From Salinarimonas sp. (GTDB lineage: Bacteria; Pseudomonadota; Alphaproteobacteria; Rhizobiales; Beijerinckiaceae): a stretch of DNA of 64,000 nucleotides. The DNA lies in NCBI RefSeq assembly GCF_040111675.1, contig NZ_CP157794.1:3183501-3247500 (forward strand), in the 5' to 3' direction. This document shows, piece by piece, positions 51,854 to 60,534 of this stretch. Position 1 is the first letter of the stretch, and each line of letters begins with the position of its first letter. The translations under genes and the position numbers were made by a program. The notes under the pieces were generated by a model that was given only the letters and a program-made list of their open reading frames with translations, was not told the DNA's origin and did no database searches.

Positions 51854-51956
51854 GCGCGACGCGGGCGCGAAACGGCGACGCAATCGCGAGGAAACGAAGC
51901 CGCCCTATCCAGACGCCGTCGCGCGGCGAAGGACCGCGCTCACGGGACGAGACGTC

Positions 51957-52130
51957 GTGACCGACCACAGATCCGCCAGCCAGGCCCTGCGCCTGGCCTA
52001 CGCCATGCGCGCCATCGTGCGCCGGCCCGAGCCGAAGGAGACCGCGCCGGCCGGCGAGGCGGGTACCCTCGACGTCCGGCCTCGGGCGACAGACGGCGGC
52101 GCTACGGCGGGGCCGCCCGCAGGGGCCTGA
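51957..52130 (+). CDS. Possible small basic protein (57 aa)
   Basis: GTG-started frame reading MTDHRSASQALRLAYAMRAI, then VRRPEPKETAPAGEAGTLDV and a Gly/Ala/Pro tail. A short basic helix (ALRLAYAMRAIVRRPE) is followed by a disordered end. Ribosome site is weak (GGGACGAG). Third codon positions are as GC-rich as in real genes. I cannot tell whether it is translated; no family known. The region 52131-52260 after it shows nothing else. Confidence 0.35.
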   Translation: MTDHRSASQALRLAYAMRAIVRRPEPKETAPAGEAGTLDVRPRATDGGATAGPPAGA

Positions 52131-52260
52131 CGCACGGCGGACGCCGCCGCGCGGGCGCGGCCGCTCCGCTGTCGCGATCGCCCGAGACGACGAGGCCGGC
52201 CGAGTCGCGCATTCGGAGACCGGCTTTCCCGGGTACGATCGAGCCTTATCGAAGGAAAGG

Positions 52261-52337
52261 TGGCGCGCCCGAAAGGATTCGAACCTCTGACCCCCAGATT
52301 CGTAGTCTGGTGCTCTATCCAGCTGAGCTACGGGCGC
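52261..52337 (-). tRNA. tRNA-Arg (ACG anticodon)
   Basis: 77 nt on the minus strand, CCA encoded. Acceptor GCGCCCG pairs with CGGGCGC, discriminator G. D arm has TAGCTCAGCTGGATAGAGC; anticodon stem CCAGA/TCTGG carries loop CTACGAA, anticodon ACG (read as ICG after deamination); T arm AGAGGTTCGAATCCTTT. The 147 nt to its right (52338-52484) contain its promoter region and an AT run but no gene. Confidence 0.95.
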
Positions 52338-52484
52338 CTGCCGTCGCCGCGATCGCGATGCGTCGCTGCGAGGCCGGTGAGATAGAAAATACCGGCGGGC
52401 TTGGCAAGCGGGATTTCGCAGCTTTCGCGATTTTTTTCGCCGGCCCGAGGCGCCGAGGACCGCCACGTGGCCCCGAAACCCTGG

Positions 52485-53999
52485 TCAGGCCTCACTCTCG
52501 GGCCGATCCGGGACGACGATGCGGAAGCTCGCGCCGGGCCCCTCCGGCTCGTACGCGATGCTCCCGCCGTGGAGCCGCACGATCTCGGCGCAGATGGCGA
52601 GGCCGAGCCCGGTGCCGCCGGAGGCGCGCGTCGCGCTCTTGAACGGCTCGAACAGGTGCTCGCGGGCCTTGGCCGGCAGCCCGGGGCCCGAATCGCTCAC
52701 CCGCACGACGCAGGCGCCGTCGTCCCGCCGGGCCGTGATGCGCAGCTCCCGCTCTGCCGGCGGCGTCTTGGCCATCGCGTGCACGGCGTTGCGGGCGAGG
52801 TTGACGAAGACGCGGGAGAGCTGCTCGCGGTCGGCGTCGATGGTCAGGTCCTCCGGAACGTCGAGGACGAGGCGCGCGGCGTCCGGCTCCTCGCGCGCGC
52901 CCTCCCCGTCCGGCGCGGCGAGACCCGGCACGCCCTGAAGGTCCCGGAGCAGCTCCCGCAGCGGCATCACGCGGCGGCTCGGCGCCGGCTCCACCGCGCG
53001 TCCGTAGGCCAGCGTCGCCTCGGAGAAGTCGATGGCGCGCTGGAGCGTCGCGATCAGCCGCGGCGCGAAGCGCTGGACGGTCGGGTCCGGCAGCTCGGCC
53101 AGCCGGTCCGAGATCAGCTGCGCGGAGGCGAGCATGTTGCGCAGGTCGTGATTGATCTTGGCGACGCCGAGCCCCAGCTCGGCGAGGCGGCGCTTCGAGC
53201 GCAGCTCTTCCGCCAGCGCCCGCTCCGTACGCTCGAGCGCGCGCTCGGCGACGCCGATCTCGTCGCGGCGGCGCGACGGGCGGATGATCCGGGAGGCGTC
53301 CTCCGGCCCCTCCGAGAAGCGCTCGAGATTGGCCGACAGCCGTCGCACCGGTCGCACGATCACGGCCTGGAGCGCGAGATAGACGAGGCCGGCGGTGATG
53401 CCGGAGATGATCAGCGACAGGACGAGGATGTTCCGCGAGAAGGCGACGAGCGCGTCGCGCAGCGGCTTCTGGTCGATCACGATCTCGACGAAGTCCACCG
53501 CGCCCGCCTCCGGCCCGGTACCGTCGCCCACGACGCGGATGGCGCCGGCGCCGGGCGAGAGCAGGGTCTGGAACGCGGCGCGGATCGCCTCGAACGAGGA
53601 CTGCGCCCGCAGGTCGACGGACCTGGCCACCTGGGGCGGCATGGTCGGATCGGCCGCGAGAAGCCGTCGCGTGCCCCCGCCGCGCACGGCCACGAGCTCG
53701 GCGCCGACGCCGGCCAGCAGCTTCTCCTGCAGTTCGGGCATGCCCGGATCGCCGGCATCGAGCACCATCGCCGCGATCTGCGCGGCGGCGAGCCGGTCGG
53801 AGAGCCAGTTGCGCTGGAAGTTGGCGACGGAGGGCACGTAGATCAGCACCTCGGCCAGCATCACGAAGGCGACCGTGAGGACGAGGAGGCGCCCCGACAG
53901 GCCCACATGCACCCGGCGCCGGCCCACGGCGGGACCGTCTCCGGCGTGCACGCCATTCGCGACGGCGCTGCGGGGCTCCACGAGGGTCGCGTCGTCCAT
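52485..53999 (-). CDS. Sensor histidine kinase
   Basis: 504 aa membrane sensor. Two transmembrane segments at about 36-56 and 190-212 enclose a periplasmic sensing domain of about 130 residues; HAMP linker (about 213-265) follows; dimerisation and phosphoacceptor helix has His284 in KINHDLRNML; the ATP-binding domain carries N404 (NLARNAVHAM), DSGPG at 436-440 and GGTGLGL at 461-467. The phosphoacceptor motif INHDLRN is that of the HisKA variant seen in many alphaproteobacterial sensors. No response regulator gene is adjacent. The next gene, 16 nt upstream, is an FAD oxidoreductase. Confidence 0.92.
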   Translation of the reverse strand: MDDATLVEPRSAVANGVHAGDGPAVGRRRVHVGLSGRLLVLTVAFVMLAEVLIYVPSVANFQRNWLSDRLAAAQIAAMVLDAGDPGMPELQEKLLAGVGAELVAVRGGGTRRLLAADPTMPPQVARSVDLRAQSSFEAIRAAFQTLLSPGAGAIRVVGDGTGPEAGAVDFVEIVIDQKPLRDALVAFSRNILVLSLIISGITAGLVYLALQAVIVRPVRRLSANLERFSEGPEDASRIIRPSRRRDEIGVAERALERTERALAEELRSKRRLAELGLGVAKINHDLRNMLASAQLISDRLAELPDPTVQRFAPRLIATLQRAIDFSEATLAYGRAVEPAPSRRVMPLRELLRDLQGVPGLAAPDGEGAREEPDAARLVLDVPEDLTIDADREQLSRVFVNLARNAVHAMAKTPPAERELRITARRDDGACVVRVSDSGPGLPAKAREHLFEPFKSATRASGGTGLGLAICAEIVRLHGGSIAYEPEGPGASFRIVVPDRPESEA

Positions 54000-54015
54000 G
54001 AGCCCTCCGCGCCCG

Positions 54016-55461
54016 CTAGCCGAGGCTGCGGGCGACGCGCAGCCAGGCCCGCACCAGCGCGTTGCGCGACAGCGGCCGCAGGTGCTCCACCGCGGCGCGC
54101 TTGGTGAGTTCCGAATAGGTCGGGTAGGCCATGACGGTCCCCGCCAGATCCTGCGCCTTCAAGCCTTTGGCGACGGCGAGCGTCCACGGCGCGATCAGCT
54201 CGCCGGCGTGCGGAGCCGCGATGGCGCAGCCGAGCACGCGGCCGTTCCCCGCGACGATCGCCTTGATCAGGCCGTGCGTGCGCCGCTCGGCCTGGGCGCG
54301 ATCGTTCTCGGCGAGCGGCCACCGCAGGATACGCGCCTTGCGGTCCCGACGGAAGGCCTCCTCCTCGGAAAGCCCGACGGTCGCGATCTCCGGGTCGGTG
54401 TAGGTGACGCGGGGAATGGCCTGGAGGTCGATCCGCGCGGGAATGCGGAAGAGGGCGTCGCGCACCGCGAGCCCGGCATGGTAGCTCGCTGCATGGGTGA
54501 AGCGCAGGTCGCCGGTGCCGCCCGTGGCGCAGTCGCCGATGGCGTAGATTCGGCGATTGGAGGTGCGCAGGCGCGTGTCGACCCGGATGCCGCCGGCGTC
54601 GTAGGCGATACCCGCCTTCTCCAGGTCGAGCCCGTCGACGGTCGGACGCCGGCCCGTCGCGACGAGGACGTGCGAGCCCTCGATCGTCTCTTCCGGCGCG
54701 CCTTCGCCCGCACGGATGACGGCGCGCAGCGCCCCGCCCTCCCCCGTCTCGACGCGGACGACCTCGACGGTCTCGCGCAGATCGACGCCCTCGGCCCGCA
54801 GGGCGGCCGTCGCGATCTCCGCCACCTCGCGGTCCTGGCGCCCCAGAGCGGCGCTGGCGGAGAGGACGACGACCTCCGCCCCCAGGCGCCGGTGCGCCTG
54901 TGCGAGCTCCATGCCGACGGGCCCGCCGCCGATGATCAGCAGCCGGCGCGGGCGCTCGGCGAGATCGAAGACCGTCTCGTTCGTGAGGTAGGGGGCGTCG
55001 GCGAGGCCGGGAATGTCCGGCACGAGCGGCCGCGAGCCGGTGGCGAGCACGATGCGACGGGGCCGCACCCGCGTCTCCCCGACTACGAGCGTGCGCCGGT
55101 CGAGGAAACGGGCGTGCTCCGTCAGGACGGTCACGCCCATGGCGCGGTAGCGCTCCACGGTGTCGTTCGGCCGGATCGCGGCGATCACGCCGCGGACGTG
55201 CTCGCGCAGGGCGGCGTAGTCCACTTCCGGCTCGCCCGGCGCGACGCCGAAGCGCCCGCTCGTGCGCCGCGCCTGCGCCGCCGCCGCCGCGGCGATCACC
55301 GACTTGGAGGGAACGCAGCCGTTGTTGAGGCACTCGCCGCCCATCTCGCCCTTCTCGACGAGCACGACGGAGGCCTCGAAGGACGCGGCGATGGCCGCGA
55401 CGGACAGCCCGGCCGCACCGCCGCCGACGACGCACAGATCGGGCTCGAGCACTCGGGTCAT
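54016..55461 (-). CDS. FAD-dependent pyridine nucleotide-disulfide oxidoreductase
   Basis: 481 aa, mercuric reductase/dihydrolipoamide dehydrogenase family. FAD-binding GGGAAG (13-18), redox-active disulfide CLNNGC (Cys44, Cys49), NAD-binding GGGPVGMELAQAHRRLGAEVVV, and YAIGDCA. The C-terminal block reads VMAYPTYSELTKRAA, where classical family members have HAHPTLSE; the active-site His is replaced, as in a subgroup of mercuric reductase-like proteins with unknown substrate. No N-terminal HMA domain and no extra C-terminal Cys pair, so it is not a mercuric reductase. Co-oriented with the sensor kinase 16 nt further, probably one transcript. Confidence 0.9.
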   Translation of the reverse strand: MTRVLEPDLCVVGGGAAGLSVAAIAASFEASVVLVEKGEMGGECLNNGCVPSKSVIAAAAAAQARRTSGRFGVAPGEPEVDYAALREHVRGVIAAIRPNDTVERYRAMGVTVLTEHARFLDRRTLVVGETRVRPRRIVLATGSRPLVPDIPGLADAPYLTNETVFDLAERPRRLLIIGGGPVGMELAQAHRRLGAEVVVLSASAALGRQDREVAEIATAALRAEGVDLRETVEVVRVETGEGGALRAVIRAGEGAPEETIEGSHVLVATGRRPTVDGLDLEKAGIAYDAGGIRVDTRLRTSNRRIYAIGDCATGGTGDLRFTHAASYHAGLAVRDALFRIPARIDLQAIPRVTYTDPEIATVGLSEEEAFRRDRKARILRWPLAENDRAQAERRTHGLIKAIVAGNGRVLGCAIAAPHAGELIAPWTLAVAKGLKAQDLAGTVMAYPTYSELTKRAAVEHLRPLSRNALVRAWLRVARSLG

Positions 55462-55548
55462 AATCGGTCGATCCTCGCCATGGGTGCGCTCCCACCTGCT
55501 ACAAGCAAACCGGCGCGCCCGCCACCCGCCCGGGCATCGCGGCCGGCC

Positions 55549-56454
55549 TCAGACGAGGTGCGACCATTGCACGGGAACGAACGCGAAGCCGTCTGCGTCG
55601 CGGGCGACATGGCCCGTCGCCGGAAACGGGGCGTGGTAGAGCGCGATGCGGGTTCGCGTCTCGGCGGCCTCTCCCAGGAGCCGGCGACGGGTGGCCTCGG
55701 CCTGCTCGGGGTCGATGTCGAACACAGCCCGCCAGTCGGGATGGCGCACGAACAAGGCGGGGTGGTTGGTCACGTCGGAGAGGGCCAGCAACGTCTCGCC
55801 CTCGGACACGATGCGGAAGGCCGTGTGGCCGGGCGTGTGGCCGGGGGCGGCGATCGCGGTGACGCCGGGCACGAGCTCCTCTCCCGGATCGAAGGGCTCC
55901 GGTGCGGGCTCCGTGCCGTCGCGCATCGGCCCGAAGACCCGGCGCGCGTTCCGGAACGCGCCGGCCAGCGCCTCGGGCGCCGCCGCCATGCGGGCGTCGT
56001 CCATCCAGAAGTCCCATTCGGCGCGCGGCACGCGGATGCGGGCGCCCGGGAACACCGGCGCGCCGTCGACAAGCCGCAAGCCGTTGACGTGATCCGGGTG
56101 GAAGTGGCTGACGAGGATCGTGTCGACGTCCTCGGGACGATAGCCGGCGGCGCGGAAGTTCGCCATCCAGGCGCCCGAGGTCGGCGCGCCCGCATCGCCG
56201 TTGCCCGTATCGATCAGGACGAGCCGCTCCTCGGTCTCGAGGACGAGCGTGGTGAAGGGGATCGGCACCGCGTCCTCGGGCAGGAAGGCTTCGCGCAGGG
56301 CCGCCGCGACGGCGGGCTCGTCCGCATTGCGAACGAAGCCGGCGATGGGGCGCTTCGCGAAGCCGTCGTGGACGGCCGTGACCAGGATCGCGCCGACGCG
56401 GCTGCGGTGGAAGCCCGGGGCCTGGGCTGGCGCGTTCGTGCGGAGGAATGCCAT
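55549..56454 (-). CDS. MBL-fold metallohydrolase
   Basis: 301 aa with the metallo-beta-lactamase fold. The zinc motif HFHPDH is at 117-122, followed by the loops APGHTPGHTAFRI and LSDVTNHP (third and bridging ligands) and YHAPFPATGHV near the end. The N-terminal extension of about 60 residues and the overall order resemble quorum-quenching lactonase-like and AidC-like members; the substrate is unknown. A 729-nt gene-free region lies upstream. Confidence 0.88.
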   Translation of the reverse strand: MAFLRTNAPAQAPGFHRSRVGAILVTAVHDGFAKRPIAGFVRNADEPAVAAALREAFLPEDAVPIPFTTLVLETEERLVLIDTGNGDAGAPTSGAWMANFRAAGYRPEDVDTILVSHFHPDHVNGLRLVDGAPVFPGARIRVPRAEWDFWMDDARMAAAPEALAGAFRNARRVFGPMRDGTEPAPEPFDPGEELVPGVTAIAAPGHTPGHTAFRIVSEGETLLALSDVTNHPALFVRHPDWRAVFDIDPEQAEATRRRLLGEAAETRTRIALYHAPFPATGHVARDADGFAFVPVQWSHLV

Positions 56455-57177
56455 CGATCTGTCTCCTCGCCGGCGCCGTGAGAAGCCCCGGCTCCACGAT
56501 CATGCGCGCATTAAGCAGCAAACGCGAACGTTCGTGAGCGGCACCCGCATTCCCCAAAGTCTAGATGTCGCAGCCCGCCGCTTTCGGATTGCATTCACGG
56601 GCCATGCAGCCCGCCCCGATCGTTGCTCGCGAGGCGAATACACGCTTCGGCGTCTTGACGTTTCTTCAGCATCGAAACATCTTGAGATTGCATTCACAGC
56701 GGATGCCGGCGCCGGCATCCCAACTGCCGGTGGATTCCAGGAATCATGGCGACTTTCGGGCGACTTCGGAAGCGTCGATCGCGCGGAAGGGCCACGCCGC
56801 CCCCCCGACGCCGCGAAAGCCTTCGAACAGCGACGCTTTTCCGAATCGGACCGGCTCGGTGCCGCCGACGGCGCCGTGTTCTGCCGTCGACCGATTTCGT
56901 GCGAAATTTCGTAAACTGGATTGGCAATTTGCCTCGAATTGAGCGGGACGAACCGCGCTTGCATACGAGGGAATGCAGCTCAGAAGCGCGTATCCACCTG
57001 CGCTTTCGACATAATCGGGATCGCTACAGGATTTCTACGGACACGCTGTCACACCGCGCTAATCTTCTCACCGGACCGTCTTTCGTACATCTCCGACCCC
57101 GATTTCTGTGCGATTTCGATTTACAGGCACGGCGAGAACGCATATCAAGAAAAGCACACTCAACCCAAGATCACTGG
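56455..57177. other. Gene-free region before the PraR-like regulator, with repeats
   Basis: About 720 nt without a supportable gene and with lower GC than the surroundings. It contains two copies of GATTGCATTCAC (56587-56598 and 56686-56697), 99 nt apart. The first is followed directly by a CGGGC/GCCCG hairpin, the second, 3 nt later, by the perfect 20-bp palindrome GGATGCCGGCGCCGGCATCC at 56701-56720. The rest probably holds the long leader and promoter of the regulator gene; I see no clear sigma-70 hexamers. Confidence 0.5.
56587..56720. repeat. Direct repeat pair with adjoining palindromes
   Basis: Two 12-bp direct repeats GATTGCATTCAC, each with a hairpin just to its right: CGGGC-CATGCA-GCCCG (56598-56613) after the first and the 20-bp perfect palindrome at 56701-56720 after the second. 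This could be a two-site regulatory region, for example autoregulation by the PraR-like protein, or a decayed mobile element. Read by eye only. Confidence 0.5.
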
Positions 57178-57183
57178 ATGCCC

Positions 57184-57582
57184 ATGTCAACCCGTTGCCC
57201 CACCGACATCGATCGTTTCGTCGGCCAGCGCATTCGCCTGGCCCGTCGCATCGCGAAGATGAGCCAGCAGAAGCTGGGCGAGCAGATCGGCGTGACCTAT
57301 CAGCAGATCCAGAAATACGAAAACGGCACCGATCGCATCGGCGCCGGGCGTCTGCACCAGGTTTCGCTGTCGACCGACCAGCCGATCGAGTTCTTCTTCT
57401 CCTTCTCGGACGACGTAGAGCCGACCCAGACCAACCGTCAGGACATCCTCGCCGACGACGGCGTGCAGCGCCTGATCGTCTCGGCTGCGAAGATCAAGTC
57501 CCGGAAGCTGCTCGACAACCTCGCGCAGATCGCCGAGACTTTCGCCTCCGCCGAGGGTGGCGAGGGCGCTCAGAAGTCCTGA
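57184..57582 (+). CDS. PraR-like XRE-family transcriptional regulator
   Basis: 132 aa. An HTH_XRE/Cro-type domain occupies about residues 14-70: GQRIRLARRIAKMSQQKLGEQIGVTYQQIQKYENGTDRIGAGRL, where the IQKYENG block is the recognition helix. The sequence around it closely resembles the rhizobial regulator PraR/PhrR, which controls biofilm formation and quorum sensing. The start could also be the ATG two codons earlier (57178). The C-terminal half is helical with acidic and lysine patches. No partner gene in an operon; the histone-deacetylase-like gene follows 125 nt later. Confidence 0.85.
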   Translation: MSTRCPTDIDRFVGQRIRLARRIAKMSQQKLGEQIGVTYQQIQKYENGTDRIGAGRLHQVSLSTDQPIEFFFSFSDDVEPTQTNRQDILADDGVQRLIVSAAKIKSRKLLDNLAQIAETFASAEGGEGAQKS

Positions 57583-57707
57583 GCCACGGCTTCGCGGCTC
57601 GCCGCCTCCTCCCGGGGGTCGCGAGCCGCGGCGCGCCGCGCGCGACGGCGGTCGCCCCGGGCCTCGCTCGGTCCCATCCGTCACGCCACAGGACGCGACC
57701 CAGCCGC

Positions 57708-58730
57708 ATGCGCGCCTTTCACGACGAGCGTTCGCTCGCCCACGACCCCGACCGCTACTTCCGGCGGGGCGCCGTCGTCTCGCATCCCGAGCAGGCCGCG
57801 CGCTATCCGATCCTGCGCGACGCCATCGCCGGCCGTCACGCCCTCCGCGCGCCGCACGACCACGGCCTCGCGCCGCTCCTCGCCGTGCACGATGCGGCCT
57901 ACGTCGCGTTCCTGCGCGACGCCTGGAGCCGCCGCGACGAGCTGCCGTCGGTGGACGACGAGATCCTCTCCGGCCACTTCGCCCGTCCGCAGATGAGCCG
58001 CCGCCCCGAGGCGCTGCTCGGCCTCATCGGCTACTACACCGCCGACACCTCGACGCCCATTCGCGCCGGGACCTGGGACGCCGTCCACGCGGGCGCGCAG
58101 GTGGCCGTCTCCGCCGCCGACGCCGCGCTCGAGGACGGGCGCGCCTACGCGCTGTGCCGGCCGCCGGGCCACCACGCCTACGCCGATTCCGCCGGCGGCT
58201 TCTGCTACCTGAACAACAGCGCCATCGCCGCCCAGCGCCTGCGCGAGCGCCATGCGCGCGTCGCGATCCTCGACATCGACGTCCATCACGGCAACGGCAC
58301 GCAGGGGATCTTCTACGCCCGCGACGACGTGCTCACCGTCTCGATCCACGCCGACCCGTCCGGATACTTCCCCTATTTCGCGGGCTATGCCGACGAGCGG
58401 GGCGAAGGGCCGGGAGAGGGCGCCAACCGCAACATCCCCCTCCCCCACGGCTCGGGCGATTCGCCCTGGTTCGCGGCCATCGCAGAGGGACTGGAGGCGG
58501 TCGCGCGTTTCGGCGCCGGCGCGCTCGTCGTGGCGCTCGGCCTCGACGCCTCGCAGGACGATCCGATCGGGGCCTTGAAGGTGACGACGGACGGCTTCGC
58601 GCAGGCGGCCGAAACGATCGCGGGCGCCGCCCTCCCGACCGTGCTGGTGCAGGAGGGCGGCTATCTCTGCGAGGCGCTGCCGCGCAACCTGTCCGCCTTC
58701 CTCGACGCGTTCGACGCGGCGACCGGCTGA
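57708..58730 (+). CDS. Histone deacetylase-family hydrolase (acetylpolyamine amidohydrolase type)
   Basis: 340 aa with the HDAC fold. Zinc and charge-relay residues are conserved: RPPGHHA with His155-His156, LDIDVHHGNGTQ with Asp191 and His193, and LGLDASQDDP with the third zinc-binding Asp. Family members in bacteria deacetylate polyamines or other amines, not histones. The stretch FHDERSLAHDPDRYFRRG at the N terminus is typical of the acetylpolyamine amidohydrolase group. GC-rich; the gap of 125 nt to the upstream gene speaks against co-transcription. Convergent with the baeRF gene, 34 nt apart. Confidence 0.9.
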   Translation: MRAFHDERSLAHDPDRYFRRGAVVSHPEQAARYPILRDAIAGRHALRAPHDHGLAPLLAVHDAAYVAFLRDAWSRRDELPSVDDEILSGHFARPQMSRRPEALLGLIGYYTADTSTPIRAGTWDAVHAGAQVAVSAADAALEDGRAYALCRPPGHHAYADSAGGFCYLNNSAIAAQRLRERHARVAILDIDVHHGNGTQGIFYARDDVLTVSIHADPSGYFPYFAGYADERGEGPGEGANRNIPLPHGSGDSPWFAAIAEGLEAVARFGAGALVVALGLDASQDDPIGALKVTTDGFAQAAETIAGAALPTVLVQEGGYLCEALPRNLSAFLDAFDAATG

Positions 58731-58764
58731 GCGCGGCGCCGGCCGCGCCGCGCCGGGCCGCGGA

Positions 58765-59886
58765 TCAGGCCGCGTAGCGGAAGACGGCGGCGGCCTTCAG
58801 CCCTTCGGGCAGCCTGTCGGCATGGGCGGCGTAGACCTTGCCGCCGGTGCTCACCGTGCGCCCGACGATCTCGTCGAGCACGTCGTAGGTCGAGACGCTC
58901 GCCTCCTCGCCGGGCACGAACGAGCCGACACCGTCCTCGAGCCGGCCGTAGATCACGTCGTCGAGCGAGACGACGAGGGTGTCGACGCGGCCCTCCTCGG
59001 CGGCGCGGGCGATCTCGCTGATGTCGGTGGAGCCGCGGGTGACGTTGCGCATCTCCTCGACGCGGGCGAGAGCCGATTTCAGCGCCTCGTCGAACTGCGT
59101 GTCGACGATGGCGCGGGTGCGCTCGGCGAGATCCTCGGGGTTGGCCCGCTCCTGGTTGCCGGAGATCGCCTCCTCCATCAGGTGCGGATAGGAGTTCACC
59201 TCCTTGTAGTAGGTGAGGATCGTATCCACCCCGGCGAGCACGAGCGGGATGCGCTGGCCCTGCAGCAGCGAGCGCATCTTCCGCTCGCAATGGTGCGCGA
59301 ACTGGCGCTGGCGGATCTTCTTCTGGTCGTGCTGCTGGATGCCCGAGGTCACCGTGTTCTCCGGCGTGCGCTCGTGCTCCATGAAGTCGTCGAGATCCTT
59401 CGGCAGCCCGGTGTCCTCGACCTCGCGGATGTCGCCCTCGCCCACCCGGAAGAGGCGCACGTTGCGCTGCTCGAGCTCGAGCAGGTAGGCGTCGTGCCGG
59501 TGCGTCAGCAGGGGCGCCAGCGGCTTGATGTGGAAGCGGTCCGATATCTCCACGCGCCGGCGCACGGTCTCGGGCAGGCGCACGGTGCGCAGCATGCCCG
59601 GCTTGACGAACACCGCGAGACCGTTCGCCATCCACTTCCAGAACTCGCCGTCGCCGTTGAGGGCGTCGAGCCGCTCGTCGATGTCGGCGATGGCGTCCTT
59701 GGCGATCCCGGCCTCCTCGAGCCGGCGCACGACCTCGGTGCGCATCTCCCGGAAGGCGAGCGTGTCCTCGCGGAGCGCCGGGATCGTCGCCGGCTGGGTC
59801 GGCATGAACAGCGACACGCAGGGCGCGCCTCGCTCCGCGTCGAGCCGGCGCAGATCGTCCTCGGTGACGGGATCGAGATGCAGCAT
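58765..59886 (-). CDS. Bacterial archaeo-eukaryotic release factor (baeRF) family protein
   Basis: 373 aa soluble protein of the baeRF type, related in fold to the Vms1/eRF1 group. It has the layout of that family: an N-terminal domain (LHLDPVTEDDLRRLDAERGAPCVSLFMPT), then YLLELEQRNVRLFRVGEGDIREVE and a C-terminal part with VLAGVDTILTYYKEVNSYPHL and VDTLVVSLDDVIYG. Role in bacteria unproven; proposed in ribosome rescue or stress. The ATG at 59886 has AAGGAG at 7-nt spacing and was preferred to ATG 59892. Divergent from the HbpS-like gene. Confidence 0.8.
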   Translation of the reverse strand: MLHLDPVTEDDLRRLDAERGAPCVSLFMPTQPATIPALREDTLAFREMRTEVVRRLEEAGIAKDAIADIDERLDALNGDGEFWKWMANGLAVFVKPGMLRTVRLPETVRRRVEISDRFHIKPLAPLLTHRHDAYLLELEQRNVRLFRVGEGDIREVEDTGLPKDLDDFMEHERTPENTVTSGIQQHDQKKIRQRQFAHHCERKMRSLLQGQRIPLVLAGVDTILTYYKEVNSYPHLMEEAISGNQERANPEDLAERTRAIVDTQFDEALKSALARVEEMRNVTRGSTDISEIARAAEEGRVDTLVVSLDDVIYGRLEDGVGSFVPGEEASVSTYDVLDEIVGRTVSTGGKVYAAHADRLPEGLKAAAVFRYAA

Positions 59887-60080
59887 GAACATTCTCCTTG
59901 GCCGGTCGCCGCTCCGACGCGGCGACGTTTCCGGGCATGACGTCCGCGCGCGCCGCGAAGTTCCGTCGCCACCGACCGCGGCGCGTCGCGGAAAAGCGCC
60001 TTTGCCGGCGCACCGCCTGTGACAGGCGGCGCGCATCGCGTATGACGGACGCTCCACACGAGACCTCACGGGAGAACGAC

Positions 60081-60515
60081 ATGGCGGAGCTGACGCGGGA
60101 CCAGGCCCACACCATCGTGGCGACGGCGCTGAAGACGGGACGCGAGCGCAGCCTCAAGCCGCTCGCGGTCGCCGTCTACGACGCACGCGGCGCGCTCAAG
60201 GCCTTCGAGGCCGAGGACGGCACCTCTCTCAAGCGCGGCGAGATCGCCATGGGCAAGGCCTACGGCGCGATCGCGCTCGGCGTGCCCTCGCGCACCATCA
60301 ACGCGATGGCGCAGGAGCGCCCGCATTTCGTCGGCGCGCTCTCCACCGTGGTCGGCGGCTCGCTGGTGCCGGTGCCGGGCGGCGTGCTCGTCCGCGACGG
60401 CGCGGGCGCGCTCGTCGGCGCCGTCGGCATCTCGGGCGACACCTCCGACAACGACGAGATCGCGGCCGTCGCGGGAATCGAGGCGGCGGGCCTGAAGGCC
60501 GAGACCGGCGCCTGA
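60081..60515 (+). CDS. HbpS/GlcG-like protein
   Basis: 144 aa single-domain protein of the GlcG/HbpS superfamily: KPLAVAVYDARGALKAFEAEDGTSLKRGEIAMGKAYGAIALGVPSR and VPGGVLVRDGAGALVGAVGISGDTSDNDEIAAVAG. HbpS of Streptomyces binds heme and iron and serves a sensor kinase; GlcG has no proven activity. No signal peptide, so cytoplasmic. GGGAGAA precedes the ATG. Monocistronic, convergent with the cupredoxin-like gene 19 nt away. Confidence 0.85.
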   Translation: MAELTRDQAHTIVATALKTGRERSLKPLAVAVYDARGALKAFEAEDGTSLKRGEIAMGKAYGAIALGVPSRTINAMAQERPHFVGALSTVVGGSLVPVPGGVLVRDGAGALVGAVGISGDTSDNDEIAAVAGIEAAGLKAETGA

Positions 60516-60534
60516 GGCGCGCCGCCGGTCGGGA

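Noticed and set aside
54016..55461. Mercuric reductase (merA)
   Set aside because: No N-terminal metal-binding domain, no C-terminal Cys pair, no mer genes nearby; the family block that binds mercury is absent.
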